A stretch of 17,140 nt of DNA, taken from assembly GCA_963981525.1 (NCBI GenBank), contig CAXCDZ010000011.1, positions 1 to 17,140 on the forward strand, read 5' to 3'. This DNA comes from CAXCDZ01 sp963981525 (GTDB lineage Bacteria; Patescibacteriota; Microgenomatia; UBA1400; UBA12108). Below, piece after piece: positions 14,446 through 17,140 of this stretch. Position 1 is the stretch's first letter; every line of letters starts with the position of its first letter. Below the pieces are notes generated by a model. It made no database searches, was not told the origin of the DNA, and saw nothing but the letters and a program-made list of their open reading frames with translations. A program made the position numbers and the translations under genes.

Positions 14446-14506
14446 TAAGAAAGTTAGAACCCATTTTATAGAGAAATCATAGACCTCACAAACTCACAAA
14501 ATGGAA

Positions 14507-14693
14507 CCCGCCGACGACCCACGCATCTTGCGTGGGATCACACGCCTGTATTGACCCCGCCAGGAGCGGGGTTGTCTCTCCTACTCGCAGTATCTGTATT
14601 TGGGCCCCACCGCGAGATCCTGTTTACTGTATTGTGGCGAGCAGGAGAGACTTTTCAGGCGTGTGCTGGTCGTTTTACGACCTCGTCGGCGGG
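14507..14693 (-). ncRNA. novel structured RNA candidate, nested three-level helix with side hairpins
   Basis: This 187-nt GC-rich island can fold almost completely. Outer helix P1 pairs 14507-14517 with 14683-14693 (11 bp). P2 pairs 14539-14548 with 14656-14665 (10 bp). P3 pairs 14574-14588 with 14637-14651 (15 positions). Side hairpins are 14518-14536 (8 bp, 3-nt loop), 14554-14572 (7 bp) and 14668-14682 (6 bp). The only imperfection, 14583 with 14642, is A-C on the plus strand but U-G on the minus strand, so the minus-strand transcript is favoured. The apical 48-nt loop is largely unpaired. RNase P, tmRNA and SRP core motifs were looked for and not found. It lies upstream of the tRNA-Gly-like sequence on the same strand. 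A DNA-level role (single-strand hairpin for a recombinase or replication) is an alternative. Confidence 0.6.
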
Positions 14694-14704
14694 AAATCTG
14701 CAAC

Positions 14705-14751
14705 CTGACATGGCGGATTCCTTCCCCACACCCCTCCCTCCGCCATGTCAG
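14705..14751. repeat. 13-bp perfect hairpin with one-sided purine/pyrimidine loop
   Basis: CTGACATGGCGGA (14705-14717) pairs perfectly with TCCGCCATGTCAG (14739-14751). The 21-nt loop is almost all pyrimidine on the plus strand and so G-rich on the minus strand, with runs of 3, 4, 4 and 2 G that could form a quadruplex or bind C-rich targets. It probably belongs to the same RNA or DNA element as 14507-14693. Confidence 0.75.
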
Positions 14752-14764
14752 CAGGGGGACAGCA

Positions 14765-14795
14765 CGTGACGGATGACCCGATACCATCCGTCACG
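14765..14795. repeat. 11-bp perfect hairpin at the edge of the GC-rich island
   Basis: CGTGACGGATG (14765-14775) pairs with CATCCGTCACG (14785-14795) around a 9-nt loop. No T-run follows on either side, so it is not a standard intrinsic terminator. It lies between the structured region and the promoter of the hydrolase operon and could be the 5' hairpin of the minus-strand RNA. Confidence 0.7.
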
Positions 14796-14817
14796 AGAAA
14801 TATTTTGAAAATTTGTA

Positions 14818-14829
14818 TATAATAATATT
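14818..14829 (+). promoter_or_regulatory. -10 TATAAT of the hydrolase operon, leaderless spacing
   Basis: TATAAT (14818-14823) ends 6 nt before the ATG of the first hydrolase. The surrounding 14797-14829 is very AT-rich and could also hold a minus-strand promoter for the structured RNA. Confidence 0.6.
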
Positions 14830-15408
14830 ATGAAAACAGCAATTTTGATACATGGCACATGTGACAAAGCAGAGTATTTTGATGATCAATATCCATCACT
14901 TTCAAATAGCCATTGGTTTCCATGGCTACAAAAGCAATTACTAATTCAAAATATACCTACACAAACTCCAGAAATACCAAGTGCATATGATCCTCAATAT
15001 GATATATGGAAGCAAGAGTTTGAGAGATATCCCATAGATAGAGAATCCATTTTAGTCGGGCACAGTTGTGGAGGCGGGTTTCTAATTAGATGGCTTGCTG
15101 AAAACAAAGCTAGGGTTGCTAAGGTTGTGTTGATTGCTCCTTGGCTAGACCCTGATAGAACAAAGACTACTGATTTTTTTGACTTTGTGATTGACCCACA
15201 GCTTATTGAAAGAGTTGGCGAACTACATCTTTTGGCTTCTGAGGATGACGATTTAGATATCCACCAATCAGTTAAGATAATTACCAAAGCATTGCCCGCT
15301 ATAAAACTGCACAACTTTAGTGACATGGGTCACTTTACATACGGGCAAATGAAAACTGAAAAATTCCCTGAACTATTAACTATCTTGATAGGAGATGGAA
15401 ATGACTAA
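14830..15408 (+). CDS. RBBP9/YdeN-type serine hydrolase
   Basis: 192 aa, the size of the RBBP9/YdeN alpha/beta-hydrolase family. The start MKTAILIHGT is the first strand and oxyanion region. The nucleophile elbow is GHSCGG with Ser79, the acid lies among D139-D141 (LLASEDDDLDIH), and the base is His168 (MGHFTYG). Residues 22-65 contain aromatic-rich segments (SHWFPWLQKQL, AYDPQYDIWKQEFE) that commonly line the pocket in this family. Substrate unknown; cytoplasmic, no signal peptide. It heads a three-gene hydrolase operon. Start choice is supported by the TATAAT 6 nt upstream. The gene is AT-rich with G exceeding C on the coding strand, unlike the glycolytic genes. Confidence 0.85.
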   Translation: MKTAILIHGTCDKAEYFDDQYPSLSNSHWFPWLQKQLLIQNIPTQTPEIPSAYDPQYDIWKQEFERYPIDRESILVGHSCGGGFLIRWLAENKARVAKVVLIAPWLDPDRTKTTDFFDFVIDPQLIERVGELHLLASEDDDLDIHQSVKIITKALPAIKLHNFSDMGHFTYGQMKTEKFPELLTILIGDGND

Positions 15409-16150
15409 CGGAACATTAAATAGAGTCACGATCAAAACCACCAAAGGTGAAGTGTTAAAAGGAATGGTATTAGGCAAAAAAGAAAAGAGTGGAAAACAAC
15501 CAGCAATCTTGGTAATTCATGGATGGACAAGTCAGATGGCTCGTTATCCCGAGAGACTTGCTCCGGCACTAGAACAGGGGTATGTGTGTGTATTTTTTGA
15601 TATGCGAGGGCATGGAGAAACTGGTGGAGATCTATCCAATTATTCTCGCGAAGATCATTTCAATGATTGTTTAGCGGCGTATGATTTTATGATTAAACTT
15701 CCGATGGTTGATACAGAAAACATATCTGTATTTGGCTCAAGTTATGGTGGTTATATGGCCAGCATTCTCTCTGAAAAGCGTACTGTTCACAATCTTATCC
15801 TAAAGGCTCCAGCTCAATATCCGGATGAAGGATGGCAAGAACCCAAACTTTCACAAGTAAAAGATCAAGTTGGAGGGTACAGATTAGAACATCACACCAC
15901 ACAAGATAATATGGCTCTCAAAGCGATTAATTTGCATGTAGGCAGATTATTAATTATTGAATGTGAGAATGATGAGCAAGTTCCGAAACAAGTAATGGAT
16001 GATTATCGCGAGTTTATTTCAACAGAATATGATTACGAGTTGCTAGAGGGATCTGATCATGCGTGCAAGCTTCCAGGAATGAATGACTTATTCATAGAGA
16101 GAATGGGTGACTGGTTAATTAAATTACATGAGGAAACTTATCATGACTAG
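15401..16150 (+). CDS. alpha/beta hydrolase, S9/esterase-like
   Basis: 249 aa from ATG 15401. An in-frame ATG at 15395 is also possible, but AGGAG at 15390-15394 lies 6 nt from 15401, which decides the start. The protein shows AILVIHGWTSQMARYPERLAPALEQGYVCVFFDMRGHGETGG (oxyanion-hole HG and the RGHG turn), the nucleophile elbow GSSYGG with Ser114, the acid Asp191 in ECENDEQVP and the base His220 in GSDHACK. The layout is that of small esterases related to the prolyl oligopeptidase/dienelactone hydrolase group, without an extra lid domain of note. Its first 8 bases overlap the end of the first hydrolase (ATGACTAA), so translation is probably coupled. Substrate unknown. Confidence 0.85.
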   Translation: MTNGTLNRVTIKTTKGEVLKGMVLGKKEKSGKQPAILVIHGWTSQMARYPERLAPALEQGYVCVFFDMRGHGETGGDLSNYSREDHFNDCLAAYDFMIKLPMVDTENISVFGSSYGGYMASILSEKRTVHNLILKAPAQYPDEGWQEPKLSQVKDQVGGYRLEHHTTQDNMALKAINLHVGRLLIIECENDEQVPKQVMDDYREFISTEYDYELLEGSDHACKLPGMNDLFIERMGDWLIKLHEETYHD

Positions 16151-16922
16151 TCTTACACTAAACACATCAGACGGGTTTGTTTTATCTGTTGATTATGAAA
16201 AAGTTGAAGAATCAACACAAGTAGTTATATTCGCTCATGGAATGACTGTAAATATGGATGATGAAGGAATTTTTGTAAAGGCTGCTCGGAAACTCAAAGA
16301 TTTGCATATATCTACCATAAGATTTGATTTTCGTGCACATGGTAAGAGCACTGGTAAATCAGAAATTGATTTTACTATCTCAGGAGAACTGATTGATCTA
16401 GACACCATAATGAAGTTCGTTCAGGATGAGGGATATAAAAAGATTGGTCTTGCTGGGGCAAGTTTTGGAGGTGGGATATCAGCATTATATGCTGGTGAAC
16501 ATGCCACTGATATCGATGCATTGGTTTTAGCTAATCCGGCTTTGGATTACAAAAAATGCTTCTTAAACCCCACTACTACATGGGCAAGAGAACATTTTTC
16601 AGATTTGGACGAGAGACTAAGTAAAGATGGAATGATCAAGATAGGTAGTCGTCAATTTGGAGCAGGTGCGAAACTGTTTGAAGAAATGAAGGAGTATTTC
16701 CCACATCGGAAACTATCTGCATATAACAAACCACTCCTGATCGTGCATGGAACGAAAGATAGTAAAGTCGCATACGATGATGCCTATGAGGTATATCAAC
16801 AACTAGACAATCCACTTAAGCGTTTTGAGACAATTGATGGGAGCGAACATGGCTTTCATGGTGAACAATACGAAAACAGAGTTACACGAATGATTGCGGA
16901 TTTTTTCAAAGAACAGCTATAA
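16143..16922 (+). CDS. alpha/beta hydrolase, S9/esterase-like, related to the preceding gene
   Basis: 259 aa from ATG 16143, chosen because AGGA (16131-16134) lies 8 nt upstream; an ATG at 16128 is in frame but precedes this site. Motifs are VVIFAHGMTVNMDDEG (oxyanion hole), RFDFRAHGKSTGK, the nucleophile elbow GASFGG with Ser107, Asp206 in HGTKDSKVAYDDAYEVYQQL and His236 in GSEHGFHG. This arrangement recalls cinnamoyl-esterase-like or lysophospholipase-like hydrolases. It is similar in plan to the preceding gene, consistent with an old tandem duplication. The overlap with the upstream gene is again 8 nt (ATGACTAG). Substrate unknown. Confidence 0.86.
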   Translation: MTSLTLNTSDGFVLSVDYEKVEESTQVVIFAHGMTVNMDDEGIFVKAARKLKDLHISTIRFDFRAHGKSTGKSEIDFTISGELIDLDTIMKFVQDEGYKKIGLAGASFGGGISALYAGEHATDIDALVLANPALDYKKCFLNPTTTWAREHFSDLDERLSKDGMIKIGSRQFGAGAKLFEEMKEYFPHRKLSAYNKPLLIVHGTKDSKVAYDDAYEVYQQLDNPLKRFETIDGSEHGFHGEQYENRVTRMIADFFKEQL

Positions 16923-17057
16923 AGATATGAATTATTGGCAATACTTTAAAGATTAGATAGCAAGTAATAAAATTTCAGGGTTTCATCTTTCTCCAATATT
17001 TTATGTAAGCATACTGTAAGGCATATTGCTATTTTGTGTAGTAAAATGATTTGAGTT
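16923..17057. promoter_or_regulatory. AT-rich gap with -10-like TAAAAT before a tRNA
   Basis: No gene or clear terminator is seen after the hydrolase stop. TAAAAT (17042-17047) lies 10 nt before the predicted tRNA 5' end and is a plausible -10 element. No -35 at standard spacing. Confidence 0.35.
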
Positions 17058-17140
17058 GATGTGGTAGCCGAGTGGCTCAGGCGCTCTACTGAGGGGTACC
17101 CCTTTTTTAGACACGCAGTCTATCACTCGTAGTTGTTAAT
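17058..17140 (+). tRNA. 5' part of a type II tRNA (Leu or Ser type), possibly intron-containing, cut by window edge
   Basis: GATGTGG (acceptor 5' strand, 17058-17064), TA, then a D-arm GCC-GAGTGGCTCA-GGC of the form usual in tRNA-Leu and tRNA-Ser. The following CTCTA (17084-17088) with CTGAG would give a tRNA-Leu(GAG) anticodon at 17091-17093, but the matching 3' stem is not where it should be: the palindrome AGGGGTACCCCT (17092-17103) and six T intervene before TAGA. No T-arm appears within the 83 nt available, more than an ordinary tRNA would allow. Either an intron begins in the anticodon loop, or the gene is disrupted; the window ends before this can be settled. Confidence 0.45.

Noticed and set aside
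14551..14787. Open frames on both strands across the GC-rich island
   Set aside because: Composition and frames are explained by nested inverted repeats; no family resemblance, no start signal, and the frames run through perfect hairpin stems.
14238..14795. tmRNA, RNase P RNA or a large group I intron
   Set aside because: No tmRNA tag frame or alanine acceptor, no RNase P core GAGGAAAGUCC, no recognisable group I core, and the 97-nt insert is too short for a group I intron.
1..17140. CRISPR array or defence island
   Set aside because: No regularly spaced identical repeats with unique spacers and no cas, restriction or other defence genes; the three 23-nt copies are irregularly spaced and tied to the RAYT.

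Overview
The window looks like a chromosomal piece of a Candidate Phyla Radiation (Patescibacteria, possibly Microgenomates-like) bacterium. This is inferred from the gene set and style: a bifunctional phosphoglucose/phosphomannose isomerase, a clustered ppsA-eno-gpmI block, a minimal surface/secretion set (transglutaminase-like protein, holin-like membrane protein, SecG, membrane-anchored peptide-binding protein), a DUF5674 gene pair, and many genes with no Shine-Dalgarno sequence. The standard bacterial code fits; TGA is used as a stop (end of eno).

Layout. 1-570: 3'-truncated GNAT acetyltransferase on the minus strand, diverging from a sugar-phosphate isomerase. 1648-2383: a REP-associated tyrosine transposase (RAYT) bounded on each side by a 23-nt palindrome, with a third copy inside its own coding sequence. 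2421-7608: ppsA-eno-gpmI, catalysing consecutive steps between 3-phosphoglycerate and pyruvate; gpmI has Thr62 where the usual catalytic Ser62 stands. 7605-9004: rsmI and a YqaA/DedA-type membrane protein, transcribed divergently from overlapping promoters. 9028-9648: lexA on the minus strand. 9716-13389: membrane transglutaminase-like protein, four-helix holin-family protein, SecG and an SBP_bac_5 binding protein. 13470-14146: DUF5674 and a partner. 14147-14829: no protein gene; it holds a tRNA-Gly-like sequence with an interrupted 5' half, a GC-rich 187-nt set of nested helices that looks like a structured RNA (probably read from the minus strand), and two further long hairpins. 14830-16922: three consecutive alpha/beta hydrolases with overlapping genes. 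17058-17140: start of a type II tRNA running off the end.

Two global patterns stand out. At least seven genes have a -10-like hexamer ending only 6 to 9 nt before the ATG, as expected for leaderless mRNAs, whereas lexA, the transposase and the two downstream hydrolases have Shine-Dalgarno motifs. In the lines counted from 4.9 to 9.3 kb the + strand carries more C than G even inside minus-strand genes, while the AT-rich hydrolase cassette has the reverse skew, so that cassette may be a more recent acquisition.

The most novel-looking part is 14238-14795: a GC-rich structured RNA candidate beside an interrupted tRNA-Gly-like sequence, lying in AT-rich surroundings.
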